Of a stretch of DNA of 39,145 nt, positions 26,743-36,017 are shown in pieces. The stretch is taken from positions 1 to 39,145 of the forward strand of contig JAPUHK010000052.1 in NCBI GenBank assembly GCA_027297745.1, read 5' to 3'. A program made the translations under genes and the position numbers. Below the pieces are notes generated by a model. It did not search any database. It saw nothing but the letters and a program-made list of their open reading frames with translations, and was not told where the DNA came from. How positions within the stretch are numbered: position 1 is the stretch's first letter; every line of letters starts with the position of its first letter. Source of the DNA: Planctomycetota bacterium (lineage in GTDB: Bacteria; Planctomycetota; PLA2).

Positions 26743-29700
26743 GTGCGCGTCTTCGGGGTCGGGTGTCTGCTGCTCTTGCTGTACGTACCGGGCTCGGCGC
26801 AAGAACAGCGCGCTCCAAAGCTGAACCTGCGCGCCGAGGCAGCCTTCCAGCGCGGCCGCGCCGCCCTCAACAACGGACAGAGCACGCAAGCGAACTCCTA
26901 TTTTCGGGAGGCGCTGCAGTCCCATCCCCGCTCGGTGCCGATCCTGGCGGCGCTCGTTCAAGCTTCGGGAGACCACGATGCGGACTGGCCGCTCTTGCTG
27001 CACCGGCTGGCCGCGGCGGCGGCGGACGAGACTGGCGCTTTCAATTTGGGGCGCACGACGCGAAGAGACCTTGGGAAGGACCGGCGGACGTTGGTCGCGG
27101 TGGAGAGGGCGCGCGCGCAGGCGTTGCTGGAACTCTACGGGGCCCGCGAAGCGCTCAGCGGTCCGGGCAGCGTCGCGCTCGCACGCGCTTATGCGGACAT
27201 CCAGGCCGAGCTTGCGGCAGAGTCGGAGACACACTCCGCCGGCGTCGACGAGGGCGCACCGCCCGAGAGCTTCGTGCCGCCGAGCGCGCCGGTGACGGCC
27301 GCGCTCGCGGCGCTGTGCACACGACTGTTGGAGGAAGGCAAGGCGCAGGAAGCCTTCGATGCGGCTGCCTGCCTGCGCGGACTGGCCGCCCAGGCCGCGT
27401 TCCAGCACCTCAACGGTACGGTCCCGGACCTGGCAGCGGAAGGCGCGCTTGCCGCGGGAGTGATGCACCGCGCCCGCCGCCGCTTGTTGGGCAAGCCGCC
27501 CGCGCCCGTGCAGCGCCCTCCGCCACCGCGCGAGGTGGAGCAGGAAGAGGAGGACGAAGAGGGTTGCTCCGAGATGCTCGAGGGCGACGAGGACCTGCCC
27601 CCGGAACACGAAGACCAGGAGATCCGCGATCCCGAGCCGGACTTCGACCCGACGGGTGCGGCGGAACGCGCGATCACGGACGAGCACCGGCGCATGTCGA
27701 AGCCGGCCGTCGCGTTCTCTCCCCGTGGCTACTACCGCGTCGAGACCAGTTGCGGCGCGCAGACGTTGAAAACGGTCGTCGAGCAGATCGAACAACATCA
27801 CGCACGCCTGGTGCGCTGGTACGGCAAGGACCCGTTCCTCGAGTGCTCGGGCATCGTGCGGGTGGTGCCGGACTTCGCGGACATCGAGAGCGAAGGGCAG
27901 CCGTACCACTGGGCGCGGGGCTTTCAGCGCGGCGACACGACCGTCGTGCGCTTCGCCGTGAGCGGCAAGCTAGAGCTCGCGCGGCTCCTGACCCACGAGC
28001 TGACCCACCGCTTCGACAGGCGACTCTACCCCGCGATGCCGAGTTGGCTGGCGGAGGGCCGCGCAGTCTACACGGCCGCGGCCTTCCATCTGCCCCCAGA
28101 CAAGGAGTTCCTGGAGCTGGCCATGGACTGGGAGCGCGTGCGCGGCGCACGCAATACGCACTACGGAACGCCGGAAAAGCTGATCCGGCTGCTGCGCGAC
28201 GAGCCGCGCGACTATCGTGACAACTACACGGCGGGTCACGCCCTGTGGATCTACCTGACCACGTGGCGGCCCGGTGTGCGCAAGGCGTTCGCCCCTCAGA
28301 TCCCGAAGTGGCTGAACAGCATGAAGCTGCCCGGCAAGGACCCGTACGTCGCCTTCAAACACTTCTTTATGGACGGAAAGGGCGGACGGCCGAATACCCT
28401 GCGCCGCTTCGCTTCCGGGTTCAAGACGTTCCTCAACGGTTTCTTCCTCGAGGAGCCGCCGGCGTGGACGAAACGCTACATCCGCAACTGGACTCCCCGC
28501 GGCTCCTTTGTCTACGACGCCCCGACCTGGCCCTATTCGAAGCGGCGCTCAGAGCCCTTCTTCGGCCAACGCCACGCGGCGCGCGCAGCCGACATCCTGT
28601 GGCGCCACGACGACCCGGCCGCCCTGGAGGCGCACGAATGGGCGCTGCACGTCGACGGCGACAGCCCCGAGCGCCTCATCATGCTGGAGCGCTTGCTGCA
28701 GATCCGGAACCTACCTGCGGGCGTCTGGGCTGTCCGCCGCATCCTGCACCGGTACGGCGAGGCCGAGGCAACCGACAACGGCGCGCCTTCGGCGATCGTG
28801 GGAGAGCGCTCTGCCTTTCAACGCTACCTCAAGGCACTGCGCGGCGCGGCCGCCTACTGGCGCAAACGGGACTTCGCCGACGCCGCTGATGCAGTCGAGC
28901 GCAGCGCCCTGCGGCTGCAGCGCAGCGCGGGCCTGCCGGCGGCGACGCCCGGCGCGATTCCCGCGCGCATGCTGCGCCCGCAAGTGCACTCGCCCGCGGC
29001 CTGGGGCTGGAAGGAGGACACGCTCGTAGGCTACGACCAGTGGCGCGCCATCGGCTTGTGGCACGAGACGCCGGAGGGCGATCTCGTCGTCGGCAGCACG
29101 AAGGGATCGAGCGTCTCCGAGGCGCGCAGCTTGCGTATCCATCACTGCTTCGTGCGTGGCCGGCGGCCGCTGTCCGGCGCCTACGCGCTACGCACGCGCG
29201 TCCACCTGTTGCGCCCGTACGTGCAGGGAGCGCTCGTGCTCGGTCGCACCCGCCGCGACCGGCACGTGCGCCTGGAGTTCGAAGCCGGTGACGAGCACTA
29301 CGCCGCGGGACGCGGCAAGGAGCGTGCGCCGCTCGGCTATGTCCGCGTCCGGTTGAGCACCCTCAGCGAGCGCGAACACGTTCTGCCCGGCTTCGGCGAC
29401 TGGGTGCAGGTGCCCACGGACGGAAAGCACCCCGACTCCTTCGAGGTGCTGCTGCTCGTGGACGGCCCTCAGGTGCACGCCTTTGTGGAGCGTGCACACG
29501 TGCTGAGCCACTACGACCTGCGCGCACGCGACATCGCCGGACACTACGGCTTCGCGGTGGAGATCGGCTCCTTCCGCGTCGGGGACGCGCAGGTGACCGA
29601 GTTTCCGGCCGGCGCGCCGGAGCAGGTCGGTGCGGCGCCGTGGCCTCAGCCGTATTCGGCGGCGCGCTTGCCGCTGCCCGCGCAAGTGTTGCACCGCCCC

Positions 29701-30093
29701 ATCGAAGGCGTGCCGCTGCACACGGAGGGCACGTTGATGATCTGGTTCCCGGGCCCTGTGGACCTGAACGTCGAAAGGGCCGACTTCCTGCTGCGCGCCC
29801 ACCGCACGTGGTTCGAGAATGCGGCGAAGTCGCGCACAGTACGCAGCGCGGCGCAGGTCATGATCGTCGTGCCGGAGGCATGGCCCGAAGTGGAGCGCGA
29901 GTGGTACAAAAAACGCGCGCAGGCGGCCTGCCGCAGTGTGCAGCTGCGAGCAGTGGGCAAGGATGTCGACGGGGCGCCGGACTACCCACTGTTCGTTTTC
30001 GTGGACCCGCTCGGCGTCGTACGTGCCTCCGCAGGCGGCGGGCAGTGGCAGTGGCGCGGCGCGCCCTGGTTCAGGGCCTACCGCGGTTGGTGA
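26743..30093 (+). CDS. Exported TPR/DUF1570-like HExxH zinc-peptidase-type protein with C-terminal thioredoxin-fold-like segment; last gene of the Pel operon
   Basis: Signal peptide VRVFGVGCLLLLLYVPGSAQ; HELTH (27994-28008) followed by WLAEGRAVY; starts 29 nt after the pelG stop; C-terminus YPLFVFVDPLGVVRA resembles TlpA-like sequences. Confidence 0.75.
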   Translation: MRVFGVGCLLLLLYVPGSAQEQRAPKLNLRAEAAFQRGRAALNNGQSTQANSYFREALQSHPRSVPILAALVQASGDHDADWPLLLHRLAAAAADETGAFNLGRTTRRDLGKDRRTLVAVERARAQALLELYGAREALSGPGSVALARAYADIQAELAAESETHSAGVDEGAPPESFVPPSAPVTAALAALCTRLLEEGKAQEAFDAAACLRGLAAQAAFQHLNGTVPDLAAEGALAAGVMHRARRRLLGKPPAPVQRPPPPREVEQEEEDEEGCSEMLEGDEDLPPEHEDQEIRDPEPDFDPTGAAERAITDEHRRMSKPAVAFSPRGYYRVETSCGAQTLKTVVEQIEQHHARLVRWYGKDPFLECSGIVRVVPDFADIESEGQPYHWARGFQRGDTTVVRFAVSGKLELARLLTHELTHRFDRRLYPAMPSWLAEGRAVYTAAAFHLPPDKEFLELAMDWERVRGARNTHYGTPEKLIRLLRDEPRDYRDNYTAGHALWIYLTTWRPGVRKAFAPQIPKWLNSMKLPGKDPYVAFKHFFMDGKGGRPNTLRRFASGFKTFLNGFFLEEPPAWTKRYIRNWTPRGSFVYDAPTWPYSKRRSEPFFGQRHAARAADILWRHDDPAALEAHEWALHVDGDSPERLIMLERLLQIRNLPAGVWAVRRILHRYGEAEATDNGAPSAIVGERSAFQRYLKALRGAAAYWRKRDFADAADAVERSALRLQRSAGLPAATPGAIPARMLRPQVHSPAAWGWKEDTLVGYDQWRAIGLWHETPEGDLVVGSTKGSSVSEARSLRIHHCFVRGRRPLSGAYALRTRVHLLRPYVQGALVLGRTRRDRHVRLEFEAGDEHYAAGRGKERAPLGYVRVRLSTLSEREHVLPGFGDWVQVPTDGKHPDSFEVLLLVDGPQVHAFVERAHVLSHYDLRARDIAGHYGFAVEIGSFRVGDAQVTEFPAGAPEQVGAAPWPQPYSAARLPLPAQVLHRPIEGVPLHTEGTLMIWFPGPVDLNVERADFLLRAHRTWFENAAKSRTVRSAAQVMIVVPEAWPEVEREWYKKRAQAACRSVQLRAVGKDVDGAPDYPLFVFVDPLGVVRASAGGGQWQWRGAPWFRAYRGW

Positions 30094-30097
30094 CGGC

Positions 30098-30517
30098 CTA
30101 CTCCACGTCGTGGGCCGTGAGGAACATGCTCTTGCTCAACGCCGTGAAGAACTTCTGGTAGGTCTCGGGATCGGTGACCATCTGCCGCCCGTACTGAGCG
30201 CTCGCGCGCACCGCCGTCTGCTGCTCCCCGCGCCGCTTGACGGTCACCATCATGCGCAGCGCGTATCCCTCGAGCTTGGTGCCGCTGATGATGCCGAGGT
30301 TGCTGTTGGCGTCATCGATCACGAAGCCGAGATCCTGCAGCGTGCCGATCACCGAGCGCATCACGAGCGTCTCGTCGGTCGTGTCGAAGACCCGGGTCTG
30401 AATGGCGCGCAGCTTGACAGCGTCCTCGGTCGCTTGCAGCAGATGCCGTTGAGAGGACTCGCAGGCGCCCGCCAGCAACGCGAAGAGGACTCCGAGAACG
30501 AGGGGGAAACGGCTCAT
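30098..30517 (-). CDS. Small lipoprotein (paralogue of the next gene)
   Basis: MSRFPLVLGVLFALLAGACESS lipobox; LRAIQTRVFDTTDETLVMRSVIGTLQDLGFVIDDANSNLGIISGTK. Confidence 0.8.
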   Translation of the reverse strand: MSRFPLVLGVLFALLAGACESSQRHLLQATEDAVKLRAIQTRVFDTTDETLVMRSVIGTLQDLGFVIDDANSNLGIISGTKLEGYALRMMVTVKRRGEQQTAVRASAQYGRQMVTDPETYQKFFTALSKSMFLTAHDVE

Positions 30518-31029
30518 AGGTCGTGCGCCTCCAGGAACAGGGCCCGGCTCAGCTTGTTGAAGAACTCCCGGTAGATCTCGGGGTCGTTGATCGCCTCGCG
30601 CTTGCTGATTTGGCCGTGGTTGTTCCACACGACGCGCTGGAAGGTCGCACGCACGGAGAGCGACTTCTTGCCCACGCGATGCGTGACGATCGAGGCGCGC
30701 AGCTTCTGGTGGTGATCGTACGGGACGTCCGAGCGGAGCAGGCCCGAGGCGATGACGGCGAAGACCACTTCCCCCGTCACGATCGCCGAGCGGTCCTTGG
30801 AGGCGGTCAGCACGCCGAGCTGGTCCTCGCTCGCGTCGACGTGAAAGCCCAGATCCTGCAGCAGCGCGCTGCTGGCCTTCAGCACCTGAACCTCGTCTAC
30901 GGTGTCGAAGCGGCGCGTCTGCATGCGCCTCTGCTCGACGACCCCCGTGCGTGGAGAGAGCGGATGGGAGCTGGAGGTGCTCTCGCAGGCGGCGAGCAGG
31001 AGCCCCAGCGGCAGCAGCCACCGGCGCAT
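30514..31029 (-). CDS. Small lipoprotein, paralogue of 30098-30517
   Basis: MRRWLLPLGLLLAACESTSS lipobox; RRMQTRRFDTVDEVQVLKASSALLQDLGFHVDASEDQLGVLTASKDRSA; 4-nt overlap with the downstream gene. Confidence 0.8.
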   Translation of the reverse strand: MRRWLLPLGLLLAACESTSSSHPLSPRTGVVEQRRMQTRRFDTVDEVQVLKASSALLQDLGFHVDASEDQLGVLTASKDRSAIVTGEVVFAVIASGLLRSDVPYDHHQKLRASIVTHRVGKKSLSVRATFQRVVWNNHGQISKREAINDPEIYREFFNKLSRALFLEAHDL

Positions 31030-31071
31030 GTTCCCGAGCGTCACGATTCCCCGCTCCCGCACGCCGAGCGC

Positions 31072-31482
31072 CTAGAACGAAGACGAGTGGTAGGCGAAGT
31101 CGCGCACCTTGTGATCGTGATCGAACTTGACGATCACGGTCAGCGTGCGCTGCGTGCTGGAGCGGACGGACTTCTGAGCGTGCCACAGGATGAACCAGCC
31201 GGAGCTGGCGGCGGTCACGTCCGTGGCGAAGCGCTCGTAAATCCAGACCTCGCGCCCGTCCTCGTCGGTGGACACGATGTTCGGGCTGCCCAGCGCCTCG
31301 GCGACGTCGGCCGACGGCATGCCCTTGCGGATCTCACGCTGCACGACTCCCGTCGTCAGCTTCTTGCCGGTGCGCGCGTCGCGCACCTCGTCCGTTTGGC
31401 GCTGGGCCTCGGTCTGGCAGCCCGGCAAGAGCGCGAGCAGCAGCGCGGCCGGCAAAAGCAAGAACGTCTTGGCGGACGTCAT
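31072..31482 (-). CDS. Small lipoprotein with SmpA/BamE-like segment
   Basis: MTSAKTFLLLPAALLLALLPGCQTE lipobox; VVQREIRKGMPSADVAEALGSPNIVSTDEDGREVWIYERF. Confidence 0.7.
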   Translation of the reverse strand: MTSAKTFLLLPAALLLALLPGCQTEAQRQTDEVRDARTGKKLTTGVVQREIRKGMPSADVAEALGSPNIVSTDEDGREVWIYERFATDVTAASSGWFILWHAQKSVRSSTQRTLTVIVKFDHDHKVRDFAYHSSSF

Positions 31483-31630
31483 CGGGGCACCTCCAGGCCA
31501 GGCGCGTTGCCCGGCCCGACCAATACTATCCCTAATAGCATCCCAAACCACCGTGGGCGGGAGGGAGCGGCGCAACCCGCCCTTGCCGGCCCGTAGAGGG
31601 GACGATCGGCAGATTCTCACGTGCAAGGGC

Positions 31631-32641
31631 TCAACCTTCGTCGGCGAAGAGGTGCGCCGGCAAGCGGTCGAGGGGCGTGCGGCTCACGAAAGGCACGAAG
31701 CCACGCATGGCGCTGTCGAGCAACGCCGCGCGGACGTTGGCGGGCGTCTGCGCGTAGTCCAACGTGAAGACCGGGATCTTGCGCCGCCGGAACTCGCGCA
31801 GCGCCAGAAGCAGCGCCTCCCGGTCCTCGACCGCGTCGCGGTCGCCGCTCCCGGGGTCGTCCCAGTCCGCGTTCGCCTCCCCGCCGAAGCTCAGCGACTC
31901 CTGGCTGACGCCGTCGATCCAGCTGTAGACGTCGGGCACACGCGCGGGCAACAGCGCCCCGTTCTGCGCCACGATCACGAAGTACGGGTTACGGGCCCGC
32001 GCGTACTTGCGCAGGTCGCGAATCAGCTCCGCCATCGCGCGCGCGGGGTCGATACCGGCCTCGGCGGCGGCCGCCGCGACGAGCGGGTCCTCGTATCCGA
32101 GCACCCAGTCCAGGTAGACGCCGTCGAAGCCGTCGCTGATGATCTGGTCCAACAGCGCGTTCGAGCTGCCGAACAGGATCCGCTCCCAGCGCGTGTCCCA
32201 GTAGGCGATCGGAAAGTTGCCTTCCCAGCCATCGGGATCGCGGCGTAGCAGGAAGCTCGGCTCGCCGCGCCGGGTGTCCGTGGGAGCGCGCCAGCCTGCG
32301 GCCCAATACGTGCGGTAGTCCTCGGCCTGGCCGATGTTGAGGTACGCGAGGCAGATCTTGCGCTCGAGCGCCGCGCCCGGGCTGGAGCGGATGCGGCTGA
32401 CGACCGTGCGGGTCGGGAAGACCCCGGCGCCGCGGATGCTGCGCACGGGATCCAGCACGATCAGGTCGGTGCGCGCCCGTTCGATGCGCGTCAACGCCCC
32501 CGGACGCTCCAGGCCCTGGAGCTGGCAGGCCCAGGATGTGACGTTGCGCAGCTGCGCCACACGGAACGAGTCGTGGGGCTGCGGCTCGGAAACGCACCCG
32601 GCCCAGAGACAAGCTGCAAACGTCAAGCTGCACAGGCGCAT
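31631..32641 (-). CDS. GH114 / TM1410-like lipoprotein glycoside hydrolase (endo-alpha-1,4-polygalactosaminidase-type)
   Basis: MRLCSLTFAACLWAGCVSE lipobox; ICLAYLNIGQAEDYRTYW...WRAPTDT; DGFDGVYLDWVLGYED; YARARNPYFVIVAQNGA; PVFTLDYA. Confidence 0.85.
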   Translation of the reverse strand: MRLCSLTFAACLWAGCVSEPQPHDSFRVAQLRNVTSWACQLQGLERPGALTRIERARTDLIVLDPVRSIRGAGVFPTRTVVSRIRSSPGAALERKICLAYLNIGQAEDYRTYWAAGWRAPTDTRRGEPSFLLRRDPDGWEGNFPIAYWDTRWERILFGSSNALLDQIISDGFDGVYLDWVLGYEDPLVAAAAAEAGIDPARAMAELIRDLRKYARARNPYFVIVAQNGALLPARVPDVYSWIDGVSQESLSFGGEANADWDDPGSGDRDAVEDREALLLALREFRRRKIPVFTLDYAQTPANVRAALLDSAMRGFVPFVSRTPLDRLPAHLFADEG

Positions 32642-32650
32642 GTCGAGATT

Positions 32651-33151
32651 CTATTCTCCCTGTCCGGCTGTTTCCGCCGGCGGCGCCGCATCCCGGCCCG
32701 CGAGCACCAGGAGCACGCGGCCGCCGTCGAGCGGCGGGATCGGAATCAAGTTGCCGAGCGCGAACACGAGGTTCACGGTCACGAGGAAGCTCCCCGGCTC
32801 GGCGGCGCTGAGCTGCAGGCTTTGCGGCCTCACGAGCACGTAGCACAGGCCCGCGACGAGCAGGTTCGCCAGCGGTCCCGCGAGCGCTACCAGCGCCTGC
32901 CGCCGCCCCGAGATGCGCGGCACCTTAGCCAGCGCGAAGATGGGCCAGATGCGGATCTCGGCCGTGCGGCCGCCCAGCAGCAGGGACGCCGCCACATGGC
33001 CGCCCTCGTGGGCCAACACGCTGCCCAGCAGCAGCAGGTAGCCCAGGCCCAGGTCGGGGCGCACCAGCCACAGGCCGGCCGCCACTACGGGCACCAGCAG
33101 GTGGAGGCTCAGGGTGACGGTCCCCAGCGGGAGTCGAACGAAGCCGCGCAC
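32651..33151 (-). CDS. M50-family (site-2-protease-type) membrane metalloprotease
   Basis: LAHEGGHVAASLLLGGR (HExxH) and NLIPIPPLDGGRV (NxxPxxxLDGG); 9-nt gap to the GH114 gene. GTG start at 33151 is a choice; the ORF extends upstream. Confidence 0.8.
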   Translation of the reverse strand: MRGFVRLPLGTVTLSLHLLVPVVAAGLWLVRPDLGLGYLLLLGSVLAHEGGHVAASLLLGGRTAEIRIWPIFALAKVPRISGRRQALVALAGPLANLLVAGLCYVLVRPQSLQLSAAEPGSFLVTVNLVFALGNLIPIPPLDGGRVLLVLAGRDAAPPAETAGQGE

Positions 33152-33294
33152 GGCCCCAGTTAGAACATGCCGTCCCCGGACGAGGACAACGAACTTGGCG
33201 GCCGAGGCGCCGGGGCCGATATAAAACCCCGGAGGCAAAGGGTTCTGTGCACGCCGTGCCGGATGGAACCGCGTTTGCGAACGAAACAACGCCT

Positions 33295-34386
33295 GTGAGA
33301 GTCTCGTCCGTCGTTCTCGCTCTCTGGCTGCTCTCGGCGAGCGTGGGCCAGGCCCAGGCACCGGTGCGGGCGCGCTACACTGACGTGGCGGCGGCCCGCA
33401 AGCGTGCCCGCCTGGCCGGCGCGACCCACGAGGACGCGGTCGCCTTCGAGCGCGTCTCGAGCGCCTACCTGGAGAAGCACCCTGGCCACCGCTTCGTCTC
33501 GCGTGTGCTGGAGTGGCGCGGCGACCTGCTCCAGGACTACCTCCCCGACGTGGCTTACGAGTGCTACCTGGAGGCCTCCCGCCAGACGGACAACAAGGAC
33601 CGCAGGGCACAGCGGCTGGACAAAGCCCGGCAGATGCTCTTCGTGCGCGAAGGCCCCCCGCCCCTGCAGGCCGCCGCCTGGGCGGGCAACCCGCAGGACC
33701 CGGCGGCGCCGGCCGACACGGTCACGCTGGTGGTCTTCTACTCACCCTGGGAGCCCGAGGGGCGCAAGGTGCAAAACCAGCTGGTCGACCTGCACGAGCA
33801 GTACTCGAATCGGGGGCTGCGGCTGATCGGCGTTGCCGTGCCGATGGACAAGCGGCGGCGTGACCCCCAGAAGGCGGCGCGCAGCATCGCCGCGGACCGG
33901 CTGCCCTTCTGCGTTGCCGTGGACAAACAAGACCGGAAAGGAAACGGAGTGACCTACAAGGCGTACGGCGCGGGCGGAACGCCTTGGGGTCTGTTCGTAG
34001 ACCGCATGGGGCGCGTGCGCGAGCGCCGCCTGATCGGGCCCGGCCCGAACCCGCTTGTGCTGACCCGGACGAGGATCAAGGCGCTCCTGGACGAACCGGG
34101 ACCGGACGAGGTGCTCCGCCGTCTGCGGCTCGGCGGAACGGTGGCACAGGAGGCGCTGCGTGAGATGGACACGCTCCGCACGCGCACCGCCGTCAACATC
34201 CTGTTCGCGGCGCTCCAGGCGAAGCTGGGCACAGCCGAGCAGAAGCGCGTCACGGCGATCCTGCGCAAGACGCTGCCGCTTGAGCTGCGCACCCTGGACC
34301 TGAAGGCTGCGCACAAGCGTTGGAAGAGGTCGCGCAGCCAGTTCCGCTACTCCCTGCCCAAGCACTGCCAGGTCCGGCGGCGCTAG
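33295..34386 (+). CDS. Exported thioredoxin/TlpA-fold protein lacking the CxxC motif
   Basis: Signal peptide MRVSSVVLALWLLSASVGQAQA; VTLVVFYSPWEPEGRKVQNQLVDLHEQY...GLRLIGVAVPMD...GGTPWGLFVDRMGRVRERR. Confidence 0.65.
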   Translation: MRVSSVVLALWLLSASVGQAQAPVRARYTDVAAARKRARLAGATHEDAVAFERVSSAYLEKHPGHRFVSRVLEWRGDLLQDYLPDVAYECYLEASRQTDNKDRRAQRLDKARQMLFVREGPPPLQAAAWAGNPQDPAAPADTVTLVVFYSPWEPEGRKVQNQLVDLHEQYSNRGLRLIGVAVPMDKRRRDPQKAARSIAADRLPFCVAVDKQDRKGNGVTYKAYGAGGTPWGLFVDRMGRVRERRLIGPGPNPLVLTRTRIKALLDEPGPDEVLRRLRLGGTVAQEALREMDTLRTRTAVNILFAALQAKLGTAEQKRVTAILRKTLPLELRTLDLKAAHKRWKRSRSQFRYSLPKHCQVRRR

Positions 34387-34445
34387 CACGGCCTTGAGCC
34401 GCCCGCCGCCCAACGCCGAGCACCCGCTAGGGCTAAGGACTGCCC

Positions 34446-36017
34446 CTAGCCGGCTCCGCGCGCGGCCTTCTTCTTACCCGGCTTCCGCTTCTTCTCTTGC
34501 GGCGCGACGGACTTGTAGATGCCGCCGTTCTCGTTGGAAAGCGAGCGCATGAAGCCGGCGTTGTGCTGCCGCCCGATGCCGATCGTGTGGATCTGCACCC
34601 GTTGCAGAGCGTTCCACTCGGCCACGGCGTGCAGCGTCCGCTCGGGATCCTCGACCTCCCCCTTCGAAGTCGTCGGGGAGCCGTCGGAGACGAGATAGAT
34701 GGCGTCCGCGTTGAGCTTCGTGGGCACGGGGTACACGCCCGCCAGCTTGAAGGCCGTCTGCATGGCCATGTAGATGTTGGTCGAGCCCACCGGCGCGATG
34801 TCCTCCATGCGCGCCTCCAACTCCTCGTAGTTCGCCTTGCTGGCGGGCACGAGCTCTTTCCAAACGGCCTCCGCGCGCGAGGAGTACAGGATCACGGTGT
34901 ACTTGCGGCTCGGGTGCAGCGCCTTGACGGCACGCAGCAGCTGACGCTTGGCCGCGTCCCAGCGCGAGTCCTCGTCGATCGAGGCGGGAACGCTCTTCTT
35001 GCCGATCCAGCGCGGGTTTCGCATGGACACTTCCATCGAGCCGGAGACGTCGACCACGTAGACGATGCGGTCCGCCTGCGGCAATCCGTAGAACAGGTCG
35101 CGCTCGGCGGCCTTCACGACGGCCTTGCCGCCCCCCATCGGATACTCGCCGCGTTCGACCTTGTGCCCGTTGCTCTGCCACCACTGCGCCCACAGGTCGG
35201 CGTACGGGCCGATCGGCCGGCGCGTGAGGATCTGCAACGCCGCGGTCACCTCACGCTGCGCGCGCTTGTTGACGCGCTTGCGCCGGAGCGCGTCGATCAG
35301 CGGCTTTACGGCTTCGCGCCGCTCGAACGCGGCGAGCGCGCGGGCGGCGGCGATGCGCACGGCCGGGTCGCCGCTGGGCAAGAAGATGACCACGCGGTCG
35401 ACGGCGTCCCCGGCGGGCTTGCCGGCCTTGTGCAACGCTTGCAGCAAGGGCACGACCTGCTCCGGGCGCTTGGCCTTTTGCAGCGCGCGCAGCAGCACGT
35501 TCAAGTTGTCGGACGCCGCCGTGGCCACGTGCGTCGCGATCTCGCGCAGCAGCAGCGGCGACCGCACGCGCCCCATGCCCTGCTCCGCCAGCCAGGTCAG
35601 CGACTCATAGGACTTGAAGCTGCGTATGCCCTCGACGATGGCGCGTTTCTCGGCCTCCGCCCGGGCCAGCGCAGCGTCGTCCTGCGCCTCCGCGCGGTAG
35701 AGCTTTTCGAGCTTGCCCGGGGGCCTGCTGTCCAGCGGGCGCTTCTCGAGCTTGGTGATCTCCGCGCGCAGGTCCCCTAGCCTCTTCTGCAAGCGCTCCA
35801 AGCGCCCCGTGAGCCCGGTCCAGACGGACAGCAACAGCTCCGCTGCCTTGGGCTGGTCCACGGACGCCACTTCGCGCAAGAGCGCGAGCCGCTGCTCCGC
35901 AGGCGCCTTCTGGGTGTAACCCTCCCGGAAGCGCTTGTGCACCTCATCCCACTCTTGCGCGTACGCCGGCGGCAGGACCGTGGCCAGGAAGACAAGGAGT
36001 ACGGCAGGGCGGATCAC
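34446..36017 (-). CDS. Exported HEAT-like plus vWA-domain protein, paralogue A
   Basis: GTG start overlapping the upstream stop; IVYVVDVSGSMEVSMRN MIDAS motif; YLVSDGSPTTSKGEVED. Confidence 0.8.
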   Translation of the reverse strand: MIRPAVLLVFLATVLPPAYAQEWDEVHKRFREGYTQKAPAEQRLALLREVASVDQPKAAELLLSVWTGLTGRLERLQKRLGDLRAEITKLEKRPLDSRPPGKLEKLYRAEAQDDAALARAEAEKRAIVEGIRSFKSYESLTWLAEQGMGRVRSPLLLREIATHVATAASDNLNVLLRALQKAKRPEQVVPLLQALHKAGKPAGDAVDRVVIFLPSGDPAVRIAAARALAAFERREAVKPLIDALRRKRVNKRAQREVTAALQILTRRPIGPYADLWAQWWQSNGHKVERGEYPMGGGKAVVKAAERDLFYGLPQADRIVYVVDVSGSMEVSMRNPRWIGKKSVPASIDEDSRWDAAKRQLLRAVKALHPSRKYTVILYSSRAEAVWKELVPASKANYEELEARMEDIAPVGSTNIYMAMQTAFKLAGVYPVPTKLNADAIYLVSDGSPTTSKGEVEDPERTLHAVAEWNALQRVQIHTIGIGRQHNAGFMRSLSNENGGIYKSVAPQEKKRKPGKKKAARGAG

